The translations under genes and the position numbers were made by a program. Under the pieces are notes generated by a model. It saw only the letters and a list, made by a program, of their open reading frames with translations, did no database searches and had not been told where the DNA came from. This document shows, piece by piece, positions 1-6,047 of a stretch of 6,047 bases of DNA (positions within the stretch are counted from its first letter, which is position 1; each line of letters begins with the position of its first letter). Where the stretch lies: positions 1-6,047 of the forward strand of contig JAQUSA010000068.1 in assembly GCA_028715315.1 (NCBI GenBank), written 5' to 3'. The DNA comes from Candidatus Omnitrophota bacterium (lineage in GTDB: Bacteria > Omnitrophota > Gorgyraeia > Pluralincolimonadales > Pluralincolimonadaceae).

Positions 1-1350
1 CACCAGGAACATTAGCGCGCTATCCTTTCCCTTCGTGAAATCCTCAACGGTCTTGATGTTCTCCGCTATCGCCTCATCGGCGAATTTTTCCAGTTGCGAG
101 GCGTCGGATATCTGCGATAACCCGCTCTCCGAGATTATCGCGGAGGCGTCCTTGCCTGTCTCGCACATCCGCAGGACGATATCCTTCGCCATCTTGCCGC
201 TTATCTTTCCGGAATCTATCTCCCTGATCAACCCGGCAAGCGCCTGCGGCTCCATCTTTAGCTCATTTATCGATATGCCCTTCGAGTTCATGTATGCCGA
301 TATATCCCCCATAAGCCAGTTGGATATCACCTTGGGCTTATCATAATATTTCAGGCATGCCTCGAAATAATCGGCGTTCGCTTTTTCCTGGGTCAGGACT
401 TCCGCGTCATATTCCGGAAGCCCTAGCGAGCCGATGAACCTGGCCTTCTTCGCTTCGGGTAACTCAGGCAGTCCCTTTCTTTCGGATTCGACGACAGACG
501 GGTCGAGCGCGAACGGCACGAGGTCGGGTTCCGGGAAATACCTGTAATCATGAGCCTCTTCTTTAGAGCGCATCGAAATGGTCACGCACCTGTCGGGATC
601 CCAGAGCCTCGTCTCCATGACGATCCTCTCCCCGGTCTCCGCGCATTTGACCTGCCTTTCGATCTCATACTCCAGCGCGGACCTGACCCCCTTGAAGGAA
701 TTCATGTTCTTGACTTCCGCTTTCGTCCCGAGGCCGGTATCGCCCTTCTTCCTTATCGATATGTTCGCGTCGCAGCGCAGGCTGCCCTTCTCCATGTCGC
801 AATCGGAGACGTCGAGATACCTGAGCAGCAGCTTCAATTTCGTAAGGTACCGGTACGCCTCTTCGGGCGAATTGATATCGGGCTCGCTGACTATCTCGAG
901 CAGCGGCATGCCGCAGCGGTTGAAATCCACAAGGCTCGAGTTCTCTCCCTCCTCGTGTATCAGTTTCCCCGCGTCCTCCTCCATATGCACCCTTTTTACG
1001 CGTATGGTCTTGACCTTGCCGCCGGCATCTATATCCACCTTCCCGTCCTCCGAGAGCGGTTCATCGTACTGCGATATCTGGTAGTCTTTCGGCAGGTCCG
1101 GATAGAAATAATTCTTCCTGTGGAATTTTACCTCCGAGGATATCTTGCAGCCGACCGCCAACGCGGTCCTTACCGCGGAGAGGAGCGCTTTTTTGTTCAG
1201 CACAGGCAGGACCCCTGGAAACCCAAGGCAGACCGGGCACGTATGCGAATTCGGGGAACCTCCGAATTCGGTAGTGCAACCGCAGAACATCTTCGACGCG
1301 GTCTTTACCTGCACGTGCACTTCAAGTCCTATTACGGGTTCATAATCCAT
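1..1350 (-). CDS. gatB: Asp-tRNA(Asn)/Glu-tRNA(Gln) amidotransferase subunit B (3' end beyond window)
   Basis: GatB is the tRNA-binding and kinase subunit of GatCAB: it activates mischarged Glu-tRNA(Gln) or Asp-tRNA(Asn) with ATP, and ammonia from GatA completes the amidation in the cytoplasm. I translated the frame from ATG at 1350 to base 1; the codons checked, including both ends, are open. Seen in it: the N-terminal VIGLEVHVQ (residues 6-14); a cysteine set C23, C25, C38 and C41 (CGC then CPVC) resembling a zinc site; RKNYFYPDLPKDYQISQYD (78-96); EEDAGK (124-129); the GatB family signature around DFNRCGMPLLEIVSEPD (142-158); GSLRCDANISIR (189-200); and SKEEAHDYRYFPEPD (262-276). The C-terminal YqeY-like helical domain follows. 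The 450 codons present compare with about 475-480 in the family, so only roughly 25-30 are missing. The start directly abuts the gatA stop (TAGATG). An AGAGGAG stretch 13 bases upstream is rather far for a ribosome site, suggesting coupling to gatA. Identity is certain; whether Gln, Asn or both are made cannot be told from here. Confidence 0.97.
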   Translation of the reverse strand, partial: MDYEPVIGLEVHVQVKTASKMFCGCTTEFGGSPNSHTCPVCLGFPGVLPVLNKKALLSAVRTALAVGCKISSEVKFHRKNYFYPDLPKDYQISQYDEPLSEDGKVDIDAGGKVKTIRVKRVHMEEDAGKLIHEEGENSSLVDFNRCGMPLLEIVSEPDINSPEEAYRYLTKLKLLLRYLDVSDCDMEKGSLRCDANISIRKKGDTGLGTKAEVKNMNSFKGVRSALEYEIERQVKCAETGERIVMETRLWDPDRCVTISMRSKEEAHDYRYFPEPDLVPFALDPSVVESERKGLPELPEAKKARFIGSLGLPEYDAEVLTQEKANADYFEACLKYYDKPKVISNWLMGDISAYMNSKGISINELKMEPQALAGLIREIDSGKISGKMAKDIVLRMCETGKDASAIISESGLSQISDASQLEKFADEAIAENIKTVEDFTKGKDSALMFLV

Positions 1351-2805
1351 CTAAAGTATCGGGCTCCTCTTATGCCAGTCGGTATAGCATTCGTACGCGT
1401 GGGCGGCCCTGAGGATCTTTCCCTCCCGGAAGAAGTCGCCTATAAGCTGCATTCCTATGGGCAGCCCGGACTTCGTGAAACCGCACGGCACCGATATGGC
1501 CGGTACGCCGGCCAAATTCACCGATATCGTGAATATGTCAGACAGGTACATCGACAACGGGTCCGACGACCTCTCTCCCACCCTGAACGCCGGCGTCGGT
1601 GACGTCGGGGTCAGTATGCAATCGAGCCCGGCCTTGAAGACCCTGTCGAAATCATCCTTTATGAGGGCGCGTACCTTCTGCGCCTTCAGGTAATACGCGT
1701 CGTAGTATCCGCTCGACAACACGTATGTGCCGAGTATTATCCTGCGTTTCGCCTCCGCGCCGAAACCTTCCCCGCGCGTCCTCTCGTACATATCGAGGAT
1801 ATTCTGCGGGTCCTCGCAGCGGTGCCCGAATTGGACGCCGTCGAAACGAGCGAGGTTGGACGACGCCTCGGCAGTGGCAAGGATATAATAGACCGCGACC
1901 GCGTATTCGGTATGGGGAAGCGACACCTCGGAGACCTGGGCGCCCTTGCCTTTCAGGAGCGCGATCGCCTCCTTCACCGCGGCATCTACCTCCTTGTCCA
2001 TCCCGTCCACGAAATATTCTTTTGGTATTCCTATCTTCATTCCCCTGATATCGCCCGTAAGGCACGAGAGATAATCCGGCACGGGTATATTGACCGACGT
2101 GGAATCCTTTTCGTCATAGCCCGCTATCACCCCGAGAAGCAGGGCCGAGTCGCGCACGTCTTTCGTGAGCGGCCCTATCTGGTCCAGGCTCGACGCGAAC
2201 GCGATCAGGCCGTAGCGCGATACCCTGCCGTACGTCGGCTTCATCCCGACAACGCCGCAGAGGGCGGCCGGCTGCCTTATGGAACCTCCGGTATCGGAAC
2301 CGAGCGCCATGACCGCTTCATCGGCGGCCACGACCGCCGCGGAACCGCCGCTCGAACCTCCCGGTATCCTCGACGTATCCCACGGGTTAAGCGTCGGAAA
2401 ATATGACGAGTTCTCGCATGAGGACCCGAACGCGAATTCGTCCATATTGGCCCGGCCCAGGACCACGGCGCCTTCAGCTTTAAGCTTTTCTATGACCGTC
2501 GCGTTATAGGGAGGCCTGAAACCCCGTAAGATCTTAGAGGCGCATGTGGTCAGTTCACCCTCGATGCAGATATTATCCTTTATGGCGACGGGAATTCCCC
2601 TTAGCTTTCCCTGCGCTGCGCGCGACCCCGCAGCAGCCGCGCGGGCTAAAGCCCCCTCCCTGTCGATACTCAGGTAGCCTTTGACCTTGCCGTCGACAGA
2701 CTGCGCGCGGGAACAGACAGACTCGATAATATCTTCCGGCCTGACGGATCGCTTATCCATAAGGGCCAAGAGTTCATTTGCTGTCAGGGAATATAGGTTA
2801 TCCAT
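1351..2805 (-). CDS. gatA: Asp-tRNA(Asn)/Glu-tRNA(Gln) amidotransferase subunit A (glutaminase)
   Basis: GatA is the amidase-signature glutaminase of GatCAB. It releases ammonia from glutamine, which passes through a channel to the GatB active site. The 484 residues match the usual length of about 485. The Ser-cisSer-Lys triad is visible as K76 (in PVAIKDN), S151 (in the GGSSGGS loop, 149-155) and S175 (in GSDTGGSIRQPAA, 169-181); the 24-residue spacing between the serines is the family spacing. By alignment to Staphylococcus aureus GatA from memory, glutamine-binding Tyr, Arg and Asp correspond to Y306, R355 and D423, so the enzyme looks fully active. The C-terminal NLAGVPAISVPCGF (430-443) and GLPIGMQLIG (447-456) are also typical. 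The start at 2805 lies 9 bases after the gatC stop with only a weak purine-rich stretch before it, and gatB begins on the next base after its TAG stop, so co-translation with both neighbours is likely. Confidence 0.98.
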   Translation of the reverse strand: MDNLYSLTANELLALMDKRSVRPEDIIESVCSRAQSVDGKVKGYLSIDREGALARAAAAGSRAAQGKLRGIPVAIKDNICIEGELTTCASKILRGFRPPYNATVIEKLKAEGAVVLGRANMDEFAFGSSCENSSYFPTLNPWDTSRIPGGSSGGSAAVVAADEAVMALGSDTGGSIRQPAALCGVVGMKPTYGRVSRYGLIAFASSLDQIGPLTKDVRDSALLLGVIAGYDEKDSTSVNIPVPDYLSCLTGDIRGMKIGIPKEYFVDGMDKEVDAAVKEAIALLKGKGAQVSEVSLPHTEYAVAVYYILATAEASSNLARFDGVQFGHRCEDPQNILDMYERTRGEGFGAEAKRRIILGTYVLSSGYYDAYYLKAQKVRALIKDDFDRVFKAGLDCILTPTSPTPAFRVGERSSDPLSMYLSDIFTISVNLAGVPAISVPCGFTKSGLPIGMQLIGDFFREGKILRAAHAYECYTDWHKRSPIL

Positions 2806-2814
2806 ATTTACCGG

Positions 2815-3111
2815 TTATTCTTCTATTATCCTGGGGACCTTGAAAAAATCCCCTTTCTTCTGGGGAGCGTTCGATAGCACCGCCTCGCTGGGAGCGGACG
2901 GCCTTGCCTTATCCTCCCTGAACGGATTGGAAGCGGCATGGGGATGGCTCATCGGGGGGACATCCTTCGATATGTCGAGGCGCTCGTTCAGCTTATCGAC
3001 ATAACCGAGTATCCCGTCCAGCTGGCGCGCGATCAGGGAAACCTCCTGGTCGGTCAGCTTTAGCCTTGCAAGCCGCGCTACATACTTTACCTTATCGTCT
3101 TTTATACTCAT
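2815..3111 (-). CDS. gatC: Asp-tRNA(Asn)/Glu-tRNA(Gln) amidotransferase subunit C
   Basis: GatC is the small, non-catalytic subunit that wraps around the GatA-GatB interface and stabilises the complex. The 98 residues match the family length of about 95-100. It shows the N-terminal helix with VARLARLKLTDQE (11-23), the central VPPMSHPHAASNPFREDK region (51-68), and the C-terminal NAPQKKGDFFKVPRIIE (81-97), all family hallmarks. It is the first gene of a gatC-gatA-gatB run. A 48-base gap separates it from rsmA upstream, the only non-coding gap in the window, and that gap contains a candidate promoter. The start at ATG 3111 gives the normal N-terminus; the only Shine-Dalgarno-like bases are an AGG about 13 bases upstream, so initiation may be weak or leaderless. 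Confidence 0.96.
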   Translation of the reverse strand: MSIKDDKVKYVARLARLKLTDQEVSLIARQLDGILGYVDKLNERLDISKDVPPMSHPHAASNPFREDKARPSAPSEAVLSNAPQKKGDFFKVPRIIEE

Positions 3112-3122
3112 ATCAATAAATT

Positions 3123-3151
3123 AACCTATCATAAGTCATGCCCGATGTCAA
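3123..3151 (-). promoter_or_regulatory. possible sigma-70-type promoter for gatCAB
   Basis: In the rsmA-gatC gap the minus strand has a perfect TTGACA at 3151-3146. A 17-base spacer leads to TAGGTT at 3128-3123, a poor match to TATAAT. A better -10 match, TATGAT, is at 3133-3128, but it is only 12 bases from the -35, too close for a standard promoter. With the 17-base spacing, transcription would begin about 0-8 bases before the gatC ATG, giving a very short or leaderless message. The site is chosen by eye and has only the -35 hexamer and its position in the sole gap as support. Confidence 0.25.
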
Positions 3152-3159
3152 TCCGGGGC

Positions 3160-3996
3160 CTAAATAGCGTCGGCTATCACCGCAAATTGCTGCAGTGAAA
3201 GCTGTTCCGCCCGTATGCCGGGGTCTATCCCGATACGCGTAAGAAGCGCCGCGAGGCCCGGCTTATCCAGCGTTATCGCGTCGCTTGAAAGAAGCGAGTT
3301 CAACAGCGTCTTCCTCCTCTGGCCGAAACCCGCCTTGACGACCGCAAAGAATTTAGACTGGTCCTTGACCTGGACGGAAGGCTTCGGAAGGACCTGCATC
3401 TCGATGAAGGTCGAGTCTACATCCGGCTGAGGGTAAAAAGCATGCCTGCCGATATCCAAAAGCGCCTTCGGTTTTGTGTGGAACTGCACATAGACCGAAA
3501 GCGACCCGTAATCCTTTCCTCCCGGCTTTGCGCATATCCTGTCCGCGACCTCTTTCTGGACCATTATAAATATCGTCTCGAAATTGTTCCTGTTATCTAT
3601 CAACCGCTCTATAATCGGCGTCGTTATATAATAGGGGAGGTTTCCTATCACCTTGACCTTGAAAGGCGCCTCGACCAGCACGGATTCGATGTCCACATCA
3701 AGAAAATCATCGCACAGGACTTTCACGTTGCTGAATCCCTTCATTATATCGTTGAGGGCGAGGCATACAGTCCTGTCCTTTTCTATCGCGAGGACCCTCT
3801 TTACCTCGCGCGCAAGCCTTGTCGTCAGCGCTCCGAGGCCCGCGCCTATCTCCATGACCCAGTCTATATTTGTAAAACCGCAGGCCATCATTATATCCTC
3901 GACCACGTCGCTGTCGACAAGGAAATTCTGGCCGAGGTATTTCTTCGGGACGATATTGTATTTCCTCAGCGCGGACTTGAGCTCCGGGAGGTACAT
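3160..3996 (-). CDS. rsmA: 16S rRNA (adenine(1518)-N6/adenine(1519)-N6)-dimethyltransferase
   Basis: RsmA (KsgA) uses S-adenosylmethionine to dimethylate two adjacent adenines in the helix-45 loop of 16S rRNA, a late step and checkpoint in 30S assembly; its loss classically gives kasugamycin resistance. The 278 residues match the usual 265-290. Visible: KKYLGQNFLVD (18-28); the SAM-binding motif VMEIGAGLGALT (47-58); the acidic end of the next strand, IEKD (71-74); the DD pair at 96-97; the catalytic NLPYYITTPI motif (119-128), in which N119-L-P-Y holds the target adenine; FYPQPDVDSTFI (188-199); and the C-terminal GFGQRRKTLLNSL (223-235) with RAEQLSLQQF (262-271). The start ATG shares its A with the pdxA stop (TAATG) and has a strong ribosome site, so translation is coupled to pdxA but can also initiate on its own. 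pdxA-rsmA adjacency is also known from E. coli. Confidence 0.97.
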   Translation of the reverse strand: MYLPELKSALRKYNIVPKKYLGQNFLVDSDVVEDIMMACGFTNIDWVMEIGAGLGALTTRLAREVKRVLAIEKDRTVCLALNDIMKGFSNVKVLCDDFLDVDIESVLVEAPFKVKVIGNLPYYITTPIIERLIDNRNNFETIFIMVQKEVADRICAKPGGKDYGSLSVYVQFHTKPKALLDIGRHAFYPQPDVDSTFIEMQVLPKPSVQVKDQSKFFAVVKAGFGQRRKTLLNSLLSSDAITLDKPGLAALLTRIGIDPGIRAEQLSLQQFAVIADAI

Positions 3997-5003
3997 TACC
4001 TGCGCCTCCCGCGGGACGCGCCGGCCATCGATACGGCAAGCTTTATCGATGCGATCATGGGCCCGGCGTCAGCGATCCCCTTTCCGGCTATATCGAATGC
4101 GGTCCCGTGACCCGGGGATGTCCTAGGAAAAGGAAGTCCGAGCGTGACATTTATGCTGTTATCCCGCGCTATCATCTTCAACGGGGTCAATCCCTGGTCA
4201 TGGTACATCGCGATGATGCAATCGAGCCTGCCGCGGTAAGCGGAATAAAACAACGCCTCTGATGATATGGGCCCTATCACTCCCGGGCAGGATCTTTTCG
4301 CGGCTTTAACGGCCGGGCCTATGACACTTATTTCCTCCTTACCTATCTTTCCCCCTTCGCCCCCGTGGGGGTTAAGGCTGGCGACTCCTATCCTGGGCTT
4401 CGGGATGCCGAATAAGCCCTTCATCGCGCCATGGCTCAGCATGATGCAATCCACGATATCTTTTTTTGTTATCGCGCGGGGGATATCCTTGACCGGTATA
4501 TGCCTTGTCACGAGGGCCACCCTTAACGGGCCGCCGGCAAGCATCATCGCGAATTTCCTGACCCCGAACCTTGCCGCTATATATTCGGTATGCCCCGTAA
4601 AATTCCTGCACGAGGCCGCTACGGCTTCCTTGCTCAGCGGCGCGTTGACTATGCAGTCCGCCTCGCCGTCCTCTATCATGTCGAGGGCGCGGTCCAGGTA
4701 TATCAGGGACGCTTTCCCGGAGAGTTCCGATTGCCGGCCTATGCTTACACGGCGGGGGTCCACTGCGGCCGCGTCGACCAGCCTTACGTTCGCGCCGGCG
4801 AGCAGAGGTATCTTCAGTTTTCTCGAGACCGCGGAGAGCACGGACAGGTCCCCCACGACAATAAAATCGGCAAGCCTGAGCAACCCCTGGCTTGCCATCG
4901 ATTTAAGCGTCACTTCCGGCCCTATTCCGAACGGGTCGCCTGTAGTTATAACGACCCGCGTCCGGCCCGGGGCCGCTCTTTTACTTGATCTGTATGAAGG
5001 CAT
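3996..5003 (-). CDS. pdxA: 4-hydroxythreonine-4-phosphate dehydrogenase
   Basis: PdxA oxidises 4-phosphohydroxy-L-threonine with NAD(P)+; the product decarboxylates to 3-amino-2-oxopropyl phosphate, which PdxJ joins to deoxyxylulose phosphate to make pyridoxine phosphate. It is a cytoplasmic, metal-dependent homodimer. The 335 residues match the family (about 330). Visible: TTGDPFGIGPE (20-30), the substrate-binding pair H138-T139 in FTGHTEYIA, the three metal-ligand histidines H168 (TRHIP), H213 (NPHGGEGG) and H268 (AMYHDQG), and substrate-binding K276, N285 and R294. All sit two residues beyond their E. coli equivalents by my alignment, so the enzyme looks intact. The start at 5003 lies 23 bases inside the preceding SurA-like gene, out of frame; no other start codon occurs before the conserved core (RVVIT, 16-20), so the overlap appears real. 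No clear Shine-Dalgarno precedes it, favouring translational coupling. The neighbours surA and rsmA argue for true PdxA rather than the PdxA2-type catabolic paralogue. Confidence 0.96.
   Translation of the reverse strand: MPSYRSSKRAAPGRTRVVITTGDPFGIGPEVTLKSMASQGLLRLADFIVVGDLSVLSAVSRKLKIPLLAGANVRLVDAAAVDPRRVSIGRQSELSGKASLIYLDRALDMIEDGEADCIVNAPLSKEAVAASCRNFTGHTEYIAARFGVRKFAMMLAGGPLRVALVTRHIPVKDIPRAITKKDIVDCIMLSHGAMKGLFGIPKPRIGVASLNPHGGEGGKIGKEEISVIGPAVKAAKRSCPGVIGPISSEALFYSAYRGRLDCIIAMYHDQGLTPLKMIARDNSINVTLGLPFPRTSPGHGTAFDIAGKGIADAGPMIASIKLAVSMAGASRGRRR
4005..4010 (-). promoter_or_regulatory. ribosome binding site of rsmA
   Basis: GGGAGG on the minus strand lies inside the last codons of pdxA, 8 bases before the rsmA ATG at 3996. 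It is a near-ideal Shine-Dalgarno sequence and confirms this start, which overlaps the pdxA stop as TAATG. Confidence 0.75.
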
Positions 5004-5949
5004 CGCGTTTTAATTTCGCCATCCAATCCAGATACCTCTGTTGGGCCTTCTCCCTGTAAATGATATTTTCGATATCATCGCGCGCCTCGGAGAGCGTACG
5101 AGTCCTGGCATCCCTCTTTTCCTCGACCTTGAATATGAAATAACCCGTATCGGCCTTGACCGGATCGGATACCTCGCCCGCCTTCATCGCGAATATCACC
5201 TTATCGAAATCCTCGCGCATCTGGCCCTTTTCGACGAAACCGAAATCCCCGCCTTCCTCCGATTTAAGGCCCTGCGAATAGAGCGTTGCGAGCTCGCCGA
5301 AGTCCCTGCCTTCCTTTATGAGTTTCATGATATCATCGGCCTTCTGCTTTACCTCCGGCGGGCCGGACTTGTCATCGAAGCGCAGCATTATGACCCTGAC
5401 GTGCACTGCCTCAGGCGCTTTAAATTCCTCGGAATGCTTCTTGAAATAGTCGTCTATCTCGGATGGGGTCACAACCACCTTCTCCCTGACCTCATGCGAA
5501 ACGAGCTTGCCCATCATGATATTTTCCCTGTACCGTTTCTTAAGCACCTCGGTGGATATGCCTGCCTTTTGCACCTCGGAATAGAACACATCGTCTGACG
5601 GGAACTTGGATTTGATCTGCTTGAACTGCTCTTCCACTTCCGCATCATCCACCAGCACGCCCATCTTCTTGGCTTCCTGGAGGATCAGCTTATCCTCGAT
5701 CATCTGGCTAAGGTAGTCTTTCCTGGCTGCCTCCACCTTAGCCGCAAGCTCTGCCCCTGAATATTCGTTCTCGAGATCGGCCTTTATCTGGCCCAGGGCT
5801 ATATCGAGGTCGGCCTGCGTCAAGACCTCGTCATTGACGACCGCCAATATCTTATTAGCCGCGCCAACGCTCTCGGCGGAGGCGGCGCCGCAGAAGACCG
5901 CTAAGGCCGTATATCCGGCCGCTATAAATAATGCCGCGCTGCGGGTCAT
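4981..5949 (-). CDS. SurA/PpiC-type periplasmic folding factor with one parvulin domain
   Basis: This is a secreted SurA-like chaperone or peptidyl-prolyl isomerase, probably helping outer-membrane or envelope proteins fold in the periplasm. Residues 1-25 form a signal peptide (one Arg in a short n-region, a hydrophobic run, and a likely cut after ASA at 23-25). A SurA-type N-terminal helical region covers about 30-165, starting with KILAVVNDEVLTQADLD (33-49), the usual start of mature SurA proteins. One parvulin domain covers about 180-278, with SEEGGDFGFVEKGQM (230-244) and AGEVSDPVKADTGYFIFKVEEK (257-278). A C-terminal helix ends in YLDWMAKLKRDAFIQIK. E. coli SurA has two parvulin domains and about 430 residues; this has one and 322. 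The two histidines typical of active parvulins seem replaced by V186 and F271, so it may act only as a chaperone. C20 follows Phe and does not make a lipobox. ATG 5949 is the first start in frame after an upstream stop and overlaps the preceding stop as ATGA. I leave the symbol blank because SurA, PrsA and PpiC-like names are not separable here. Confidence 0.9.
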   Translation of the reverse strand: MTRSAALFIAAGYTALAVFCGAASAESVGAANKILAVVNDEVLTQADLDIALGQIKADLENEYSGAELAAKVEAARKDYLSQMIEDKLILQEAKKMGVLVDDAEVEEQFKQIKSKFPSDDVFYSEVQKAGISTEVLKKRYRENIMMGKLVSHEVREKVVVTPSEIDDYFKKHSEEFKAPEAVHVRVIMLRFDDKSGPPEVKQKADDIMKLIKEGRDFGELATLYSQGLKSEEGGDFGFVEKGQMREDFDKVIFAMKAGEVSDPVKADTGYFIFKVEEKRDARTRTLSEARDDIENIIYREKAQQRYLDWMAKLKRDAFIQIK

Positions 5950-6047
5950 TTGGCCTCTCCGTCCAGTAACTTCTCGTTGATCTTGATATGCGCCTTGGAC
6001 CTAAGGCTCCTGATCATATCGTCCATCATGCGCTTCTGCGACAGGTC
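5946..6047 (-). CDS. C-terminal end of a probable second SurA/PpiC-like protein (5' end beyond window)
   Basis: Only the last 33 codons and the stop (TGA at 5948-5946) are present. Reading from the window edge, the tail contains MMDDMIRSLRSKAHIKINEKL, split here as MMDDMIRSLR followed by SKAHIKINEKL, and ends LDGEAK. A basic amphipathic helix leading into a short beta strand (KAHIKI) is how SurA/PrsA/PpiC-type proteins usually end, and it parallels the end of the gene that follows (YLDWMAKLKRDAFIQIK). I infer a paralogous folding factor arranged in tandem, but no catalytic domain is visible, so the assignment rests on the tail and position alone. Its TGA stop overlaps the next gene's start as ATGA, so the two are almost certainly co-transcribed. 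Confidence 0.6.
   Translation of the reverse strand, partial: DLSQKRMMDDMIRSLRSKAHIKINEKLLDGEAK
5954..5960 (-). promoter_or_regulatory. ribosome binding site of the SurA-like gene
   Basis: GGAGAGG on the minus strand ends 4 bases before the ATG at 5949 and lies within the final codons of the preceding gene. It supports this start and a coupled but independently efficient initiation. Confidence 0.65.

Noticed and set aside
550..1602. A 350-codon open frame on the plus strand spanning the gatB/gatA junction.
   Set aside because: It is antisense to two certain genes, its translation is rich in Arg and His with no recognisable motif, and strong codon bias on the coding strand easily leaves such a frame open.
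3142..3160. Possible terminator hairpin after rsmA (GCCC ... GGGC with an inner GAT/ATC).
   Set aside because: The stem is short and bulged and no T-run follows on the minus strand, so it does not look like an intrinsic terminator.
3442..4110. A 222-codon plus-strand open frame opposite rsmA and the end of pdxA.
   Set aside because: It is a shadow of the well-supported minus-strand genes, with no domain or clear ribosome site that I can see.
4360..4371. Perfect inverted repeat CCCCCGTGGGGG.
   Set aside because: It lies inside the codons for the conserved Asn-Pro-His-Gly-Gly motif of PdxA, which explains it, and a 2-base loop is too tight for a hairpin.
4267..5013. A 248-codon plus-strand open frame opposite pdxA.
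   Set aside because: It lies fully opposite pdxA, which has all its catalytic residues; the protein looks like a low-complexity Ser/Ala/Pro shadow.
5881..5895. Possible lipoprotein cysteine (C20) in the SurA-like signal peptide.
   Set aside because: The residues before it are Ala-Val-Phe; a Phe at -1 does not fit the lipobox, and a good signal peptidase I site (ASA) follows five residues later.

Overview
The window is a compact, one-directional stretch of bacterial housekeeping genes. Every supported gene is on the minus strand, so transcription runs from base 6047 towards base 1. In that order it holds: the last 33 codons of a gene whose tail resembles a SurA/PpiC-type periplasmic folding factor (edge-truncated); a complete secreted SurA-like parvulin protein; pdxA (vitamin B6 synthesis); rsmA/ksgA (16S rRNA dimethyladenosine methyltransferase); and gatC, gatA and gatB (tRNA-dependent amidotransferase), with gatB running off the left edge about 25-30 codons before its expected end. 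I see no RNA genes, mobile elements, CRISPR arrays or long repeats, and no stretch over 300 bases lacks a gene.

Packing is very tight. The two folding-factor genes overlap as ATGA, the SurA-like gene and pdxA overlap by 23 bases, pdxA and rsmA overlap as TAATG, gatC and gatA are 9 bases apart, and the gatA stop abuts the gatB start as TAGATG. The only real intergenic space is 48 bases between rsmA and gatC. It holds a perfect TTGACA hexamer, so the window may be two transcription units (surA-like/pdxA/rsmA and gatCAB) or one long operon with an internal promoter. The surA-pdxA-rsmA order matches the well-known E. coli order; gatCAB directly downstream is a different continuation, and E. coli itself has no GatCAB.

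The organism looks like a Gram-negative-type bacterium, because a SurA-like protein with a signal peptide implies a periplasm. It makes pyridoxal phosphate by the deoxyxylulose-phosphate-dependent route (PdxA) and makes Gln-tRNA(Gln) and/or Asn-tRNA(Asn) indirectly (GatCAB). The DNA is moderately GC-rich by eye, but isoleucine is mostly ATA and arginine mostly AGG, an unusual mix for that composition. It would fit an uncultured lineage such as Omnitrophota or a deltaproteobacterial relative, but this placement is a low-confidence inference.

I did not find an undescribed system. The items most worth a second look are the apparent loss of both active-site histidines in the parvulin domain, the probable tandem pair of folding factors, the codon bias, and the possible promoter ahead of gatCAB.
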